Shown here in pieces: positions 30,176 to 45,996 of a stretch of 64,000 nucleotides of DNA. The notes beneath the pieces are model-generated. The model made no database searches and was not told the origin of the DNA. It saw only the letters and a list, made by a program, of their open reading frames with translations. Every line of letters begins with the position of its first letter. Within the stretch, counting starts at the first letter, position 1. The translations under genes and the position numbers were made by a program. Source of the DNA: Sedimenticola sp. (GTDB lineage: Bacteria > Pseudomonadota > Gammaproteobacteria > Chromatiales > Chromatiaceae); NCBI GenBank assembly GCA_026984735.1, contig JALSRN010000079.1:1-64000 (forward strand). Direction: 5' to 3'.

Positions 30176-32620
30176 TCAGAAGAGGTCGTCGGTGCTGACG
30201 CCCGCCGCCGGTCCGCCTTCGCCGCCGGCGGTGTCGAAAGGCGTTTCCTCTCTTCGTTCCTCCAGCAACGGAGGCTCGGTGCCCGGCCGGAAGATCTCGA
30301 ACATGGTGCCGGGCCGTCTTCCGGAAACGCGCAAGCCGGTGGCCTTGTCGATGCGCGCCACCACCAGAGAGGGGGGCATTTTGGGAGGGTCGTCGGGAAT
30401 CCCTTTCAGCGCGGTCTTCATGAATTCCATCCAGGCGGGCAGGGCCACTCGGCCGCCCGTTTCCCGCCTGCCCAACGTCTGGTTGTCGTCGAATCCCACC
30501 CAGGCGATGGCGACGATGTGCTGGTTGTAGCCGTTGAACCAAGCGTCGCGCTGATCGTTGGTGGTGCCCGTCTTGCCGGCCAGGTCCTGCCGCCCCAGCG
30601 CGCGGGCGCGCCAGCCGGTGCCGCGGCGGACCACGTCCTGCATCATGGAGTACATGATGTAACGGTTCTCTTCGTTCAAGGTTCTGGGAGCGGGGTTGCA
30701 GCCGCTCTCTTCGGGTTTGCAGCCGGCTACCAGAGGTTCGGTATGGAACACTGTCTCCCCATTCCTGTCGATGCGCTGGATGTACCAGGGATCGATGAGA
30801 TAGCCGCCGTTGGCCAGCACCGAGTAGGCGCGAGCCATCTGCAAGGGAGTCACTTCGCCGCTGCCGAGGGCGAGGGAGAGGCTGTGGGGCAGTTTGTCGG
30901 GATCAAACCCGAAGCGGCGGGCGTGCTTCAACGCATGCTCGATTCCCATGGCGCGGAGCAGGCGGATGGAGACCAGATTGCGGGAATGGATCAACGCCTC
31001 GCGCAGGCGTGTGGGTCCGAAGAATTTGCCGCTGTAGTTCTGCGGGCGCCAGGCGTTGCCGCTGCCGTCGTCCTCGATCACCACGGGCGCGTCGTTGATG
31101 ACGCTGGCCGGAGTGAAGCCCGCCTCGAGGGCGGCGGAGTAGATGACCGCCTTGAAGCCGGAGCCTGGCTGCCGCTTGGCCTGAGTGACTCGGTTGAATT
31201 TGCTCAACGAAAAGTCGTAGCCTCCCACCAGCGCCAGGATGGCCCCGTTGGTGGGGTCCAATGAAACCAGTGCGCCGCTCGCCCGAGGCACCTGGGCCAG
31301 CCGCCAATAAGGAGGGGAGAGGTCTGCGGCTTTCTCTTTTCTCTTTTCGCTTTTTCCTTTCTTGGGAGGCGGGTCCTGCCACCGTTCGATACGGACCAGG
31401 TCTCCCGGCGCGAGTATGTCGGCGGCTCTCTTCGGCTTGGGGCCCCGCCTGTCCACCGTCAAATAGCGGCGGGCCCAACTCAATCCTTTCCACGGGAGAG
31501 TGATCTCGCCCAGACCGGCGGCCTGGACCACCGCCTCCTTTTCGCCCACCTCGAGGACCAGGGCGGGCCGCAAGCCGCCCACCACCGGATAGTTGCGCAG
31601 CACCGCTTCACGCGCTTCCGCGGTATCGGGGAGGGAATCGATGTGCGCTTCCGGCCCCCGCCAGCCGTGGCGGCGGTCGTAAAGTTCGAGCGCGTGGCGC
31701 AACGCCCGGTTGGCCGCGGTCTGCAGCTCGGCGCGCACCGTGGTCCACACTTCGAAGCCGCCGGTGTAGGCCTCTTCTCCATAGTTGTGCACCATGCGGT
31801 CCCGAACCATCTCGGCCACATAGGGGGCTTCCACCTCGATCTCGGCGCCATGGAGAGCGGCGGTGAGGGGGGCTTTCAGCGCCTGTTGCGCCTCGTTTTG
31901 GTCGATGTAGCCCAGATCGAGCATGCGGCGCAGGACATAGTTGCGTCGCTCCCTGGCGCGCGCGGGGTTGGTCAGGGGGTTGTAGCGGGAAGGCGCTTTG
32001 GGCAGGCCGGCGATCATGGCGATCTCGGGCAGGGTGAGCTGCTCCAGGCTCTTGCCGTAATAGACCTCGGCTGCCGCACGGATGCCGTAGGCGCGGTGCC
32101 CCAAGTAGATCTTGTTCAGATAGAGCTCGAGAATCTCGGGCTTGGTCAGTTCTTTTTCGATGTGCACGGCGAGGATGATCTCGCGGATCTTGCGGGTGAA
32201 GGTGCGTTCGCGGGTGAGGTAGAAGTTGCGCGCCACCTGCATGGTGATGGTGCTGCCGCCCTGGCGCTTTTTGCCGGTGAGGGCCAGGGCTACTGCAGCG
32301 CGCGCCAGCCCCACCGGATCGATGCCCCGGTGGCTAAAGAAGTGCTGGTCCTCGGCGGCCAGGAAGGCTTTCACCAGCAGAGAAGGGATCTCGTCGTAGC
32401 GGACCGGATAGCGCCGCTTCTCTCCATACTGGGCGATGAGCCGGCCTTCAGCGCTGTAGATGCGCAGCGGAACTTGCAGCTGGATCTTCCGCAGGTTGTC
32501 GATGGAAGGGAGGTCCCTTTCAAAATAGAAGTAGGCGCCTGCCGCCGCCAGGAGCCCCAGCACGACTCCCAGCAGGGTCAGCAACAGTCCGAATTTGATG
32601 ATTCTGCGTGGCCAGCCCAT
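30176..32620 (-). CDS. mrcA: Penicillin-binding protein 1A (glycosyltransferase/transpeptidase)
   Basis: 814 residues. One N-terminal membrane anchor (about 8-32). The GT51 domain has EDQHFFSHRGIDPVGLARA, KRQGGSTITMQVARN and IYLGHRAYGIRAAAEVY. The OB-like insert is followed by the transpeptidase domain with the active-site Ser in PGSGFKAVIYS, the SRN triad and AGKTGTTNDQRDAWF. It polymerises and cross-links peptidoglycan. Divergent from pilM, the familiar ponA/pilMNOPQ arrangement. No Shine-Dalgarno is seen; its leader instead reads TATCCTCCTTCACCC. Confidence 0.97.
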   Translation of the reverse strand: MGWPRRIIKFGLLLTLLGVVLGLLAAAGAYFYFERDLPSIDNLRKIQLQVPLRIYSAEGRLIAQYGEKRRYPVRYDEIPSLLVKAFLAAEDQHFFSHRGIDPVGLARAAVALALTGKKRQGGSTITMQVARNFYLTRERTFTRKIREIILAVHIEKELTKPEILELYLNKIYLGHRAYGIRAAAEVYYGKSLEQLTLPEIAMIAGLPKAPSRYNPLTNPARARERRNYVLRRMLDLGYIDQNEAQQALKAPLTAALHGAEIEVEAPYVAEMVRDRMVHNYGEEAYTGGFEVWTTVRAELQTAANRALRHALELYDRRHGWRGPEAHIDSLPDTAEAREAVLRNYPVVGGLRPALVLEVGEKEAVVQAAGLGEITLPWKGLSWARRYLTVDRRGPKPKRAADILAPGDLVRIERWQDPPPKKGKSEKRKEKAADLSPPYWRLAQVPRASGALVSLDPTNGAILALVGGYDFSLSKFNRVTQAKRQPGSGFKAVIYSAALEAGFTPASVINDAPVVIEDDGSGNAWRPQNYSGKFFGPTRLREALIHSRNLVSIRLLRAMGIEHALKHARRFGFDPDKLPHSLSLALGSGEVTPLQMARAYSVLANGGYLIDPWYIQRIDRNGETVFHTEPLVAGCKPEESGCNPAPRTLNEENRYIMYSMMQDVVRRGTGWRARALGRQDLAGKTGTTNDQRDAWFNGYNQHIVAIAWVGFDDNQTLGRRETGGRVALPAWMEFMKTALKGIPDDPPKMPPSLVVARIDKATGLRVSGRRPGTMFEIFRPGTEPPLLEERREETPFDTAGGEGGPAAGVSTDDLF

Positions 32621-32649
32621 GGGTGAAGGAGGATAGGCGAAAAGCCGAA

Positions 32650-32658
32650 ATTATATCA
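32650..32658 (-). promoter_or_regulatory. Extended -10 promoter element of mrcA
   Basis: On the minus strand TGATATAAT (TGn-TATAAT) lies about 30 bp upstream of the mrcA ATG, predicting a leader of only about 22 nt. No clear -35 is needed for extended -10 promoters. Confidence 0.6.
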
Positions 32659-32724
32659 GCTTGCGGTGCACCGGCTTCGGTTCCGTAATTATGATCTGGT
32701 TATCGAAACGCTGGGCCAGGGCGT

Positions 32725-32733
32725 TGTTATAAT
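32725..32733 (+). promoter_or_regulatory. Candidate extended -10 promoter of the pilMNOPQ operon
   Basis: TGTTATAAT (TGn-TATAAT) on the plus strand, 270 bp before pilM. If used, the pil transcript has a long leader that includes the palindrome at 32845-32868. Confidence 0.45.
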
Positions 32734-32844
32734 CGCTCTGCGCTTGGTGGCCATGAGTCCGCTCGTATTGAGATTCAGGTCGCAAAAAGACAATGCAAGC
32801 CCGAATGTTAGGGTAAATAATTAAAGCATTTCGTTTGATTTCTT

Positions 32845-32868
32845 GCTACATTTTGCGCAAAGTGTAGC
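32845..32868. promoter_or_regulatory. 24-bp palindrome in the pilM leader/intergenic region
   Basis: Arms GCTACATTTTGC and GCAAAGTGTAGC form an inverted repeat with a single mismatched pair and no spacer. Such symmetry suggests an operator for a dimeric regulator, or a hairpin in the leader RNA. The rest of the 383-bp mrcA-pilM gap shows no gene. Confidence 0.5.
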
Positions 32869-32925
32869 GGCGGCGCTCCAGGAAGGGGTGCGTGGAACCG
32901 GAACGAAGGAAGACGATCTGCATGA

Positions 32926-34076
<1,151 letters not shown>

Positions 34077-34077
<1 letters not shown>

Positions 34078-34685
34078 TGGCGCACATCAATCTGCTTCCC
34101 TGGCGGGAGAATCTGCGCAAACAGCGCAAGCGGGAGTTTTATCTCCAGCTGGTCGGCGCAGTCGTCGTGGCGTTGCTGGCGTTGGTTTTGTGGCATATCC
34201 AGGTGCAGAACCAGATCGCCTACCAGAAAAACCGCAATGCCTTCCTCAAGGCGGAGATCGCCAAAGTGGACAAGAAGATCCGGGAAATCAAAAACTTGGA
34301 GAAACGGCGTGCCGAGCTGGTAGCGCGCATGAACGTCATTCAGGAGCTTCAGGTGAGCCGGCCCCAGGTGGTGCACCTGTTCGACGAGCTGGTCAAGACC
34401 ATTCCCGATGGCGCCTACCTGGATCAGCTCAGCCAGAAAGGGGATCGGGTCACCCTGGAAGGGTGGGCCCAGTCCAACGCCCGGGTGTCCGCCTACATGC
34501 GGGCCATCGATCGCAGCGCCTGGATCAAGGACGCCGACCTGAAGATCATCCAGAGCGACGACAAGCGCAAGACCGAGGTTGGCATGAGCCGTTTCAAGCT
34601 GGTCGCCAAGCAGGCCAATCCAAATGCCAAGGCCAAGCCGAATGCCAAGGCCGGTGGTGCGCGGAAACGGGGGCGGCGTGGCTGA
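34077..34685 (+). CDS. pilN: Type IV pilus alignment protein PilN
   Basis: 202 residues. The conserved N-terminal INLLPWRENLRKQRKREF binds PilM; one membrane helix (about 24-42); periplasmic ferredoxin-like domain after a coiled coil; the C-terminal tail is Lys/Ala/Arg-rich (AKAKPNAKAGGARKRGRRG), longer and more basic than usual. Pairs with PilO in the inner membrane. Confidence 0.96.
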
Positions 34686-34718
34686 GCGGGAAGTTAAACG
34701 ATTTAGGGTGGAATTGGC

Positions 34719-35303
34719 ATGGATTTGAGCGAACTCAACGAGCTGACCCTGGACAATGTGGGGGATTGGCCGGCCTGGATCAAGGGAGTGGTGGTGGTGG
34801 TGCTCTGTGGCGCCCTCATCGCCGCTGGCTATTACTATCACATTCAGGATCTCTATGCGAACCTGCACAGAGTGGAGAAAGAGGAGCTTGCCCTGCGTCA
34901 GCAATTCGAGAAGAAGCAGGCCAAGGCGGTCAACCTGAACGCCTATCGGGCGCAGCTCAAGGAGATCGAAGAGTCATTCGGCGCCATGCTGCGGCAGCTG
35001 CCCGACAAGACCGAGGTGGCGGCCCTTTTGGTGGATGTCTCCCAGACCGGCCTGGCCGCAGGGCTGGAATTCGAGCTGTTCCAGCCCATGCCCGAGGTGA
35101 AGAAGGATTTCTATGCCGAGCTGCCCATCCGTATTCGGGTGGTGGGCAGCTATCACGAATTTGGAGAGTTCGTCAGCGGCTTGGCCGCTCTGCCGCGCAT
35201 CGTCACCGTACACAACGTGAAGATCTATAGACGCAAGGGAACGGACAAACTGGTGATGGAGGCTACGGCCAAGACCTACCGCTATCTCGAGGAGGAGGGC
35301 TGA
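34719..35303 (+). CDS. pilO: Type IV pilus alignment protein PilO
   Basis: 194 residues. Cytoplasmic tail with LNELTLDNVGDWPAWIKG, one membrane helix (about 24-44), coiled coil (LYANLHRVEKEELALRQQFE) and a periplasmic ferredoxin-like domain (FELFQPMPEVKKDFYAELPI). Heterodimer partner of PilN. Its stop overlaps the pilP ATG (TGATG). Confidence 0.96.
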   Translation: MDLSELNELTLDNVGDWPAWIKGVVVVVLCGALIAAGYYYHIQDLYANLHRVEKEELALRQQFEKKQAKAVNLNAYRAQLKEIEESFGAMLRQLPDKTEVAALLVDVSQTGLAAGLEFELFQPMPEVKKDFYAELPIRIRVVGSYHEFGEFVSGLAALPRIVTVHNVKIYRRKGTDKLVMEATAKTYRYLEEEG

Positions 35304-35824
35304 TGAGAAAGGGGTGCTACATCGTCTTGGCCGTGTTCCTGCTGGCGGGCTGTGAAAATCACGACATGCACGATCTCGAGAACTATGTCGCCGAGGTGAA
35401 AGCGCGTCCGCCCACGCCCATCGATCCGATTCCTCAGATCACTCAGGCAGAGACCTTTCTCTACATCGGGGATGATCGGCGCGATCCTTTCGAACCCACC
35501 AAAGAGATCGCCGACGTGCTGCAGGAGAGCACCGAGGAGGGGCCGCGTCCCGATCCCAACCGGCGCAAGGAAGAGCTCGAGTTCTTCCCCCTCGATTCTC
35601 TTAAGATGGTGGGCACCATGAATCGTAAGGGAACGATGTGGGGGCTGGTGCAGACGCCGGATGGTACCATCCACCGGGTGCGCGTCGGCAACCATCTTGG
35701 CCAGAACTATGGCCGCATCACGAGCATCGACGAGGAGCACATCAACCTGGTGGAGTTGATCCCGAACGGACGGGGAGGCTACCTCGAGCGCCAGGCATCG
35801 CTGGCATTGGGTGAACGATCTTAA
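35303..35824 (+). CDS. pilP: Type IV pilus lipoprotein PilP
   Basis: 173 residues. Lipoprotein signal ending LLAGC near residue 17; unstructured PilNO-binding segment; the beta-sandwich HR domain (FFPLDSLKMVGTMNRKGTMW ... VRVGNHLGQNYGRITSI). It bridges the inner-membrane PilNO complex and the PilQ secretin. Confidence 0.96.
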   Translation: MRKGCYIVLAVFLLAGCENHDMHDLENYVAEVKARPPTPIDPIPQITQAETFLYIGDDRRDPFEPTKEIADVLQESTEEGPRPDPNRRKEELEFFPLDSLKMVGTMNRKGTMWGLVQTPDGTIHRVRVGNHLGQNYGRITSIDEEHINLVELIPNGRGGYLERQASLALGERS

Positions 35825-35837
35825 GGGAGAGGCCGTA

Positions 35838-37958
35838 ATGGTAGTTGGCAAGATGACGATGAACAACAAAGCGCTGCTGCTGGCGGTGTTGCTGGCTTGG
35901 TTGCCGGCTTCGGGGGCGTGGGCCAACACGCTGAAACAGATCAGTTATTCCGTCCTCTCGGGAGGGCGCGTCCAGGTGGTTCTGGAAACCACCGACCCGG
36001 TGGGGAAGGTGAAGAGTTTCGCCACGGACCACCCCGCTCGGATCGCGGTGGATCTGGCGAACACTCACAGCGGCCTCGATTACAAGACCAAAAAGATCGC
36101 TTCCGGCATCGCGCGCAGCGTCACCGCCATCGAGGCGGGTGACAAGACCCGAGTGGTGGTCAGTCTGCTCAACAAGGCTCCCTACGAGGTTCACGCCAAG
36201 GGCAATCGCGTGGTGCTCATGATCAAAGGCGGTGGTTCCATGGTCTCCAGCGGTGAGACGGTGATCACCAGGAAGGCCGCCAAGTCCGCCATGCGGAACG
36301 GTGCGCCCCGCATCGAAAAGGTCGACTTCCGCCGCGGAGGCAAGGGGGTGGCCCGGGTGGAGGTGCGTCTGAGCAATCCCGACGTGACCGTGGACATGCG
36401 TCAAGAAGGGAGCTCGGTAGTGGTCGATTTCCTCGGGGTCAAGGTACCGCCCGATCAGGCGCGTGTGCTGGACGTCACCGATTTTGTCACTCCTGTGAAG
36501 ACCATTGCCACTTCGCCGCATCGGGGTGGGGCGCGCATGGTGATCAAAACGCAGGGCGAGTACGACTATCTCGCCTATCAAGCGGACGACCTCTATGTGG
36601 TGGAGTTCCGCGAAATGACCAAGCGGCAGAAGGAGGAGCGCAAGCGTAAGGAGCTGCTCTACACCGGCGACAAGCTCTCTCTCAACTTCCAGAGCATTCC
36701 GGTGCGTTCGGTGTTGCAGTTGCTCGCCGACTTCACTGGTCTCAACATGGTGGTGAGCGATTCGGTGGGGGGTGACATCACCCTGCGTCTGAAGAACGTG
36801 CCTTGGGACCAGGCTCTCGACATCATTCTCAAGAGCAAGGGACTGGCCATGCGCAAGAACGGCAACGTGATCCTTGTGGCACCCACCGAAGAGATCGCGG
36901 CGCGCGAAAAGTTGGAGCTGGAGGCGCAGAAACAGGTTCAGGAACTGGCGCCGCTCCATTCAGAGCTCATCCAGATCAACTACGCCAAGGCGCAGGCCCT
37001 GGCCGATCTGCTCAAATCGAAGGAGAACCGCCTGCTCTCCGAGCGGGGCAACGTCACCGTGGATTCGCGCACCAACACCCTGCTGGTGCAGGACACCGCG
37101 GCCAAGCTCGACGAAATCCGGGCGCTGGTGAAGAAGCTCGACGTTCCGGTTCGCCAGGTGTTGGTGGAATCTCGGGTGGTCATCGCCAACGACGATTTCG
37201 CCCGTGATCTCGGCGTGCGCTTCGGCTTCAACAAGGCGGGCGGGCCGAAGGGCACCGCCAACGGCAGCTGGATCGTTTCCGGCGGGCAACCGGGGGCTCA
37301 GGGAAGCGTCGGCACGGCCAACGGTTTGAACGACCCCTCGGGCGCCGCCGGCATCGACGCCCTCATGGTCAACCTGCCCAAGACGCTGGGTGGCAGCCGG
37401 GGCGGCGCGCTCAATGTGTTGGTGGGCACCGTGGGCTCCTATCTGCTGCAGCTCGAACTCACCGCCATGCAGCAGGAGGGCCGCGGCGAGATCATCTCCA
37501 ACCCCCGGGTGGTCACCTCCGACCAGAACAAGGCGGTGATCAAGCAGGGCCTGGAGATTCCCTACCAGCAGGCCACTTCCAGCGGTGCCACCTCGGTGCA
37601 GTTCAAAGAGGCGGTGCTGAAACTCGAAGTGACACCGCACATCACCCCCGACGACCGCATCATCATGGATTTGGTGGTGAGCAAGGACAATGCCGATTTC
37701 ACCCGCGCAGTGCTTGGCGTGCCTCCACTGGAAAAACGTGAAGTGGAAACCCGCGTACTGGTGGACAACGGTGAAACCGTGGTATTGGGCGGGGTTTTCG
37801 AGCGCAATCGTGCTCATAGTGAAGACAAGGTTCCTTTCTTCGGCGACCTTCCCGGCGTGGGGTGGGCCTTCAAGAAGCAGTACAAGGAAGACAAGAAGAA
37901 GGAGCTGCTCATCTTCATTACCCCCAAGATCATCAAGGATACCCTTTCGGTGCGCTGA
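35838..37958 (+). CDS. pilQ: Type IV pilus secretin PilQ
   Basis: 706 residues from ATG 35838, which follows AGGGAGAGG; a later start at MTMNNKALLL is possible. Signal peptide ending ASGAWA, AMIN domains that bind peptidoglycan (two beta repeats, about 35-260), STN/N0-N1 domains (LSLNFQSIPVRSVLQLLADF), and the secretin barrel with VLVESRVVIANDDFARDLGV and the C-terminal KKELLIFITPKII. It forms the outer-membrane pore for the pilus. Confidence 0.97.
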   Translation: MVVGKMTMNNKALLLAVLLAWLPASGAWANTLKQISYSVLSGGRVQVVLETTDPVGKVKSFATDHPARIAVDLANTHSGLDYKTKKIASGIARSVTAIEAGDKTRVVVSLLNKAPYEVHAKGNRVVLMIKGGGSMVSSGETVITRKAAKSAMRNGAPRIEKVDFRRGGKGVARVEVRLSNPDVTVDMRQEGSSVVVDFLGVKVPPDQARVLDVTDFVTPVKTIATSPHRGGARMVIKTQGEYDYLAYQADDLYVVEFREMTKRQKEERKRKELLYTGDKLSLNFQSIPVRSVLQLLADFTGLNMVVSDSVGGDITLRLKNVPWDQALDIILKSKGLAMRKNGNVILVAPTEEIAAREKLELEAQKQVQELAPLHSELIQINYAKAQALADLLKSKENRLLSERGNVTVDSRTNTLLVQDTAAKLDEIRALVKKLDVPVRQVLVESRVVIANDDFARDLGVRFGFNKAGGPKGTANGSWIVSGGQPGAQGSVGTANGLNDPSGAAGIDALMVNLPKTLGGSRGGALNVLVGTVGSYLLQLELTAMQQEGRGEIISNPRVVTSDQNKAVIKQGLEIPYQQATSSGATSVQFKEAVLKLEVTPHITPDDRIIMDLVVSKDNADFTRAVLGVPPLEKREVETRVLVDNGETVVLGGVFERNRAHSEDKVPFFGDLPGVGWAFKKQYKEDKKKELLIFITPKIIKDTLSVR

Positions 37959-37981
37959 CACGCCTTCAGGTGAAGCACTGG

Positions 37982-38005
37982 CAGGGCGCCTTTCGGGGCG
38001 CCCTG
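37982..38005 (+). terminator. Stem-loop after pilQ (possible weak terminator)
   Basis: Stem CAGGGCGCC / GGCGCCCTG with loop TTTCGG; only two T follow, so readthrough into aroK is likely. Confidence 0.5.
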
Positions 38006-38015
38006 TTCGTTGGGC

Positions 38016-38024
38016 TGCTATAAT
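38016..38024 (+). promoter_or_regulatory. Extended -10 promoter ahead of aroK
   Basis: TGCTATAAT (TGn-TATAAT) lies 28 bp upstream of the aroK ATG and directly after the pilQ stem-loop, giving aroKB its own start in addition to readthrough. Confidence 0.6.
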
Positions 38025-38052
38025 CCGCGTTTTTTCAACAGGTGGTTGATCG

Positions 38053-38571
38053 ATGCTGAAACCCAGTCGAATCTTTCTGGTCGGCCCCATGGGGGCGGGC
38101 AAGACCACCATCGGCCGGCAGCTGGCCCACTCCCTCGGCCTGGATTTCGACGACACCGACCAGGAGATCCAGCGGCGCACCGGCGTGGACATTCCCACCA
38201 TCTTCGAGTACGAGGGCGAGGAGGGCTTCCGCAAGCGGGAGAAGAAGGCCATCGCCGAGATGGTGGAGCGGGACAACGTCGTGCTGGCCACCGGCGGAGG
38301 CGCTGTCACCCAGCCCGAGAATCGCCGCCTGCTGGCCGCCCGTGGTTATGTCATCTATCTGGCCTGCTCCCCCGAACAGCAGTATGAGCGCACCTACAAG
38401 GACAAGAACCGCCCGCTGCTGCACACCGACGATCCGCTGCAGAAACTGCGTGAACTCAACGAGGAGCGCGATCCGCTCTACCGGGAGATCGCCGATTTGG
38501 TGGTCTCCACCGAAGGACGTTCCGCCCAGTCGGTGGTGAAGGAGGTGATCCGCCACTTCGAGGAGGCCTGA
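38053..38571 (+). CDS. aroK: Shikimate kinase
   Basis: 172 residues. P-loop [15 protein letters not shown], shikimate-binding [11 protein letters not shown] and [11 protein letters not shown], lid DKNRPLL. Shikimate to shikimate-3-phosphate in aromatic amino-acid synthesis. 4 bp upstream of aroB. Confidence 0.97.
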   Translation: MLKPSRIFLVGPMGAGKTTIGRQLAHSLGLDFDDTDQEIQRRTGVDIPTIFEYEGEEGFRKREKKAIAEMVERDNVVLATGGGAVTQPENRRLLAARGYVIYLACSPEQQYERTYKDKNRPLLHTDDPLQKLRELNEERDPLYREIADLVVSTEGRSAQSVVKEVIRHFEEA

Positions 38572-38575
38572 ATCC

Positions 38576-39679
38576 ATGAGCTCCATCCTGGCCTCTCTCG
38601 AGGTCGACCTGGGTGAGCGCAGCTATCCCATCCACATCGGTCAGGGCCTGCTCGACGAGGGGGGGCTCTTTCGTCCCTTCGTCGATTCCGGGCAGGTGAT
38701 GATCGTCAGCAACGAGGTGGTGGCGCCGCTCTACCTGGAGCGGCTGGAGCGTGCGCTGGAGGGCCTTCGCGTGGCCTCCGTGGTGCTTCCCGACGGCGAG
38801 GAGTTCAAGAATCTGGAGACGCTCAACCTCGTCTTCGACGCCCTGCTGGAGAACCGTTTCGACCGCGGCTGCACCCTGGTGGCGCTGGGGGGCGGCGTCG
38901 TTGGCGATATGACCGGTTTCGCCGCCGCCACCTACCAGCGCGGGGTGGACTTCATCCAGGTGCCCACCACTCTGCTCTCCCAGGTGGACTCCTCGGTGGG
39001 CGGCAAGACCGGCGTCAACCATCCGCTGGGCAAGAACATGATCGGCGCTTTCCACCAGCCGAAAGCGGTGATCATCGACATCGACACCCTCTCCACGCTC
39101 CCCGACCGCGAGCTCTCCGCCGGCCTGGCGGAGGTGATCAAATACGGGCTCATCGAGGACGAGGCGTTCTTCGGCTGGCTGGAGGGGAAAATGGCGGCGC
39201 TGCGCCGAAGAGAGCCCGCCGCCCTCGCCCACGCCATCGAGCGCTCTTGCGCCGACAAGGCGGCCGTGGTCGCCGAGGACGAGCGGGAAGCGGGCAAGCG
39301 CGCCCTGCTCAACCTGGGCCACACTTTCGGCCACGCCATCGAGACCGGCATGGGGTACGGAGAGTGGCTCCACGGCGAGGCGGTGGGGGCGGGCATGTGC
39401 ATGGCGGCCCGCCTTTCGCGGCGGCTCGGCTGGATGTCGCCGGAAGAGGTGGCGCGGGTAGAGCGCCTGGTGGACGCCGCCGGCCTCCCCACCCGGCCTC
39501 CCGCCCTGGGCGCCGACCGCTTCGAGGCGCTGATGGCGGTGGACAAGAAGGTGCAGGGCGGGCAGTTGCGGCTGGTGCTGTTGCGAGGCATCGGCAAGGC
39601 GGTGGTCACCGCCGATTTCTCCCGGCGGGCGCTGCGCGAGCTGCTGCAGGAAGAGGTGGGCGGCGAAGCCGGGTCCTAG
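38576..39679 (+). CDS. aroB: 3-dehydroquinate synthase
   Basis: 367 residues. NAD-binding [13 protein letters not shown] and [19 protein letters not shown]; active-site [20 protein letters not shown]; metal ligands in [11 protein letters not shown] (Glu), [12 protein letters not shown] (His) and [11 protein letters not shown] (His). Converts DAHP to 3-dehydroquinate. Co-transcribed with aroK. Confidence 0.98.
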   Translation: MSSILASLEVDLGERSYPIHIGQGLLDEGGLFRPFVDSGQVMIVSNEVVAPLYLERLERALEGLRVASVVLPDGEEFKNLETLNLVFDALLENRFDRGCTLVALGGGVVGDMTGFAAATYQRGVDFIQVPTTLLSQVDSSVGGKTGVNHPLGKNMIGAFHQPKAVIIDIDTLSTLPDRELSAGLAEVIKYGLIEDEAFFGWLEGKMAALRRREPAALAHAIERSCADKAAVVAEDEREAGKRALLNLGHTFGHAIETGMGYGEWLHGEAVGAGMCMAARLSRRLGWMSPEEVARVERLVDAAGLPTRPPALGADRFEALMAVDKKVQGGQLRLVLLRGIGKAVVTADFSRRALRELLQEEVGGEAGS

Positions 39680-39806
39680 AATGAAGCGGAACGGCCCCGC
39701 CGTGGCTGCCCCGCTCTTTGCTGGATTCACGGACACGATTGCAGTATTCTACCGGGTTCTCCGCGGACGCCGACGATTCCATGCGTCCGCAAGCTGAATT
39801 CTCACC

Positions 39807-39826
39807 GGTTGCAGCCCTCTGCAACC
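39807..39826 (+). promoter_or_regulatory. Leader hairpin upstream of gltB
   Basis: Perfect 8-bp inverted repeat GGTTGCAG-CCCT-CTGCAACC ending 23 bp before the gltB ATG. No T tract follows, so it is not a terminator; it may be an RNA leader element or an operator. Confidence 0.4.
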
Positions 39827-39849
39827 CCATGTCTGTGAAGAGGTTTGCC

Positions 39850-44478
<4,629 letters not shown>

Positions 44479-44527
44479 GGCGCGGGCGCGAGCCCCACGA
44501 AAAGGTTCAATGATCAGGTAACGAGCA

Positions 44528-45982
44528 ATGGGCAAGCCAACAGGTTTTCTGGAATACGAGCGTTTGGACCGCAGCTACGCGCCGGTCGCCGACCGCATCA
44601 CCCATTTCCATGAGTTCGTCATTCCCCTCACCGAGGAGCAGCTGCGGATCCAGGGGGCGCGCTGCATGGACTGCGGCATCCCTTTCTGTCACCAGGGATG
44701 CCCGGTGAACAATCTCATTCCCGACTGGAACGATCTGGTCTATCGCGACGACTGGCGCTCGGCCATGGAGACGCTCCACTCCACCAACAACTTTCCCGAG
44801 GTGACCGGCCGGATCTGTCCCGCGCCTTGCCAGGAGTCGTGCACCCTCAACCTGCAAGACATTCCGGTGACCATCAAGACCATCGAGTGCGCCATCGTGG
44901 ACAGGGCGTGGGAAGAGGGGTGGATCAAGCCGGTGATTCCCGCCCACCGCACCGGCAAGAAGGTGGCGGTGGTGGGTTCCGGGCCTTCGGGCCTGGCCTG
45001 CGCCCAGCAGCTCGCGCGCGCCGGTCACGAGGTGGTGGTCTATGAGAAGGCCGACCGCATCGGCGGCCTGCTGCGTTACGGCATCCCCGACTTCAAACTG
45101 GAGAAACGCATCCTCGACCGGCGCATCGCCCAGATGCGTGCCGAGGGGGTGGAGTTCCACGTCAATACCCACGTGGGGGTGGATCTTCCCTTCGACGAAC
45201 TGAAAGCCCGATTCGACGCCGTGGTACTGGCCGGCGGCTCCGAGAAGCCGCGCGATCTGCCGGTCCCCGGCCGGGAGCTCGAGGGCATCCATTTCGCCAT
45301 GGAGTTCCTCACCGCCAACTCCAAGGTGGTGCAGGGCGTGCCGGGCGCCGAGCGCGATTTCATCAGCGCCGAGGGCAAGGACGTGGTGGTGATCGGCGGG
45401 GGCGATACCGGATCGGACTGCGTGGGCACCTCCAACCGTCATGGCGCCCGCTCGGTGACCCAGTTGGAACTCATGCCCCGCCCGCCGGAGAAGGAGGTGA
45501 AGGAGCTCACCTGGCCCGACTGGCCCCACAAGCTGCGCACTTCCACCTCGCAGGAGGAGGGGTGCGAGCGCCTGTGGCAGGTGCTGACGAAAGAGTTCGT
45601 GGACGACGGCAAGGGCCACGTGAAGGCGCTGCGCTGCGTGCGCGTGGATTGGCGAAAAGATGACAGTGGCCGCTGGCAGATGTCCGAGGTGGAGGGCAGT
45701 CAGTTCGAGCTCAAGGCCGACCTGGTGCTGCTCGCCATGGGATTCCTCCATCCGGTGCATGAAGGGATGCTCGAGCAGGCGGGGGTGGAGCTGGACGAGC
45801 GCGGCAATGTGAAGAGTTCCACCGAAGGCGAGAAGGCCTACCACACTTCGGTGGAAGGGGTTTTCGCCGCCGGCGACATGCGCCGCGGCCAGTCGCTGGT
45901 GGTGTGGGCCATCCGCGAAGGGCGTCAGTGCGCCCGCGCGGTGGACGAGTACCTCACCGGCCGCACCGATTTGCCACGATAG
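44528..45982 (+). CDS. gltD: Glutamate synthase small subunit (GOGAT beta)
   Basis: 484 residues. N-terminal iron-sulfur Cys pattern [19 protein letters not shown] and [12 protein letters not shown]-binding [21 protein letters not shown]-binding [16 protein letters not shown]. It passes electrons from NADPH to GltB. Forty-nine bp downstream of gltB. Follows the canonical aroB-gltB-gltD order. Confidence 0.98.
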   Translation: MGKPTGFLEYERLDRSYAPVADRITHFHEFVIPLTEEQLRIQGARCMDCGIPFCHQGCPVNNLIPDWNDLVYRDDWRSAMETLHSTNNFPEVTGRICPAPCQESCTLNLQDIPVTIKTIECAIVDRAWEEGWIKPVIPAHRTGKKVAVVGSGPSGLACAQQLARAGHEVVVYEKADRIGGLLRYGIPDFKLEKRILDRRIAQMRAEGVEFHVNTHVGVDLPFDELKARFDAVVLAGGSEKPRDLPVPGRELEGIHFAMEFLTANSKVVQGVPGAERDFISAEGKDVVVIGGGDTGSDCVGTSNRHGARSVTQLELMPRPPEKEVKELTWPDWPHKLRTSTSQEEGCERLWQVLTKEFVDDGKGHVKALRCVRVDWRKDDSGRWQMSEVEGSQFELKADLVLLAMGFLHPVHEGMLEQAGVELDERGNVKSSTEGEKAYHTSVEGVFAAGDMRRGQSLVVWAIREGRQCARAVDEYLTGRTDLPR

Positions 45983-45996
45983 GAAGGTCTGTTTTG

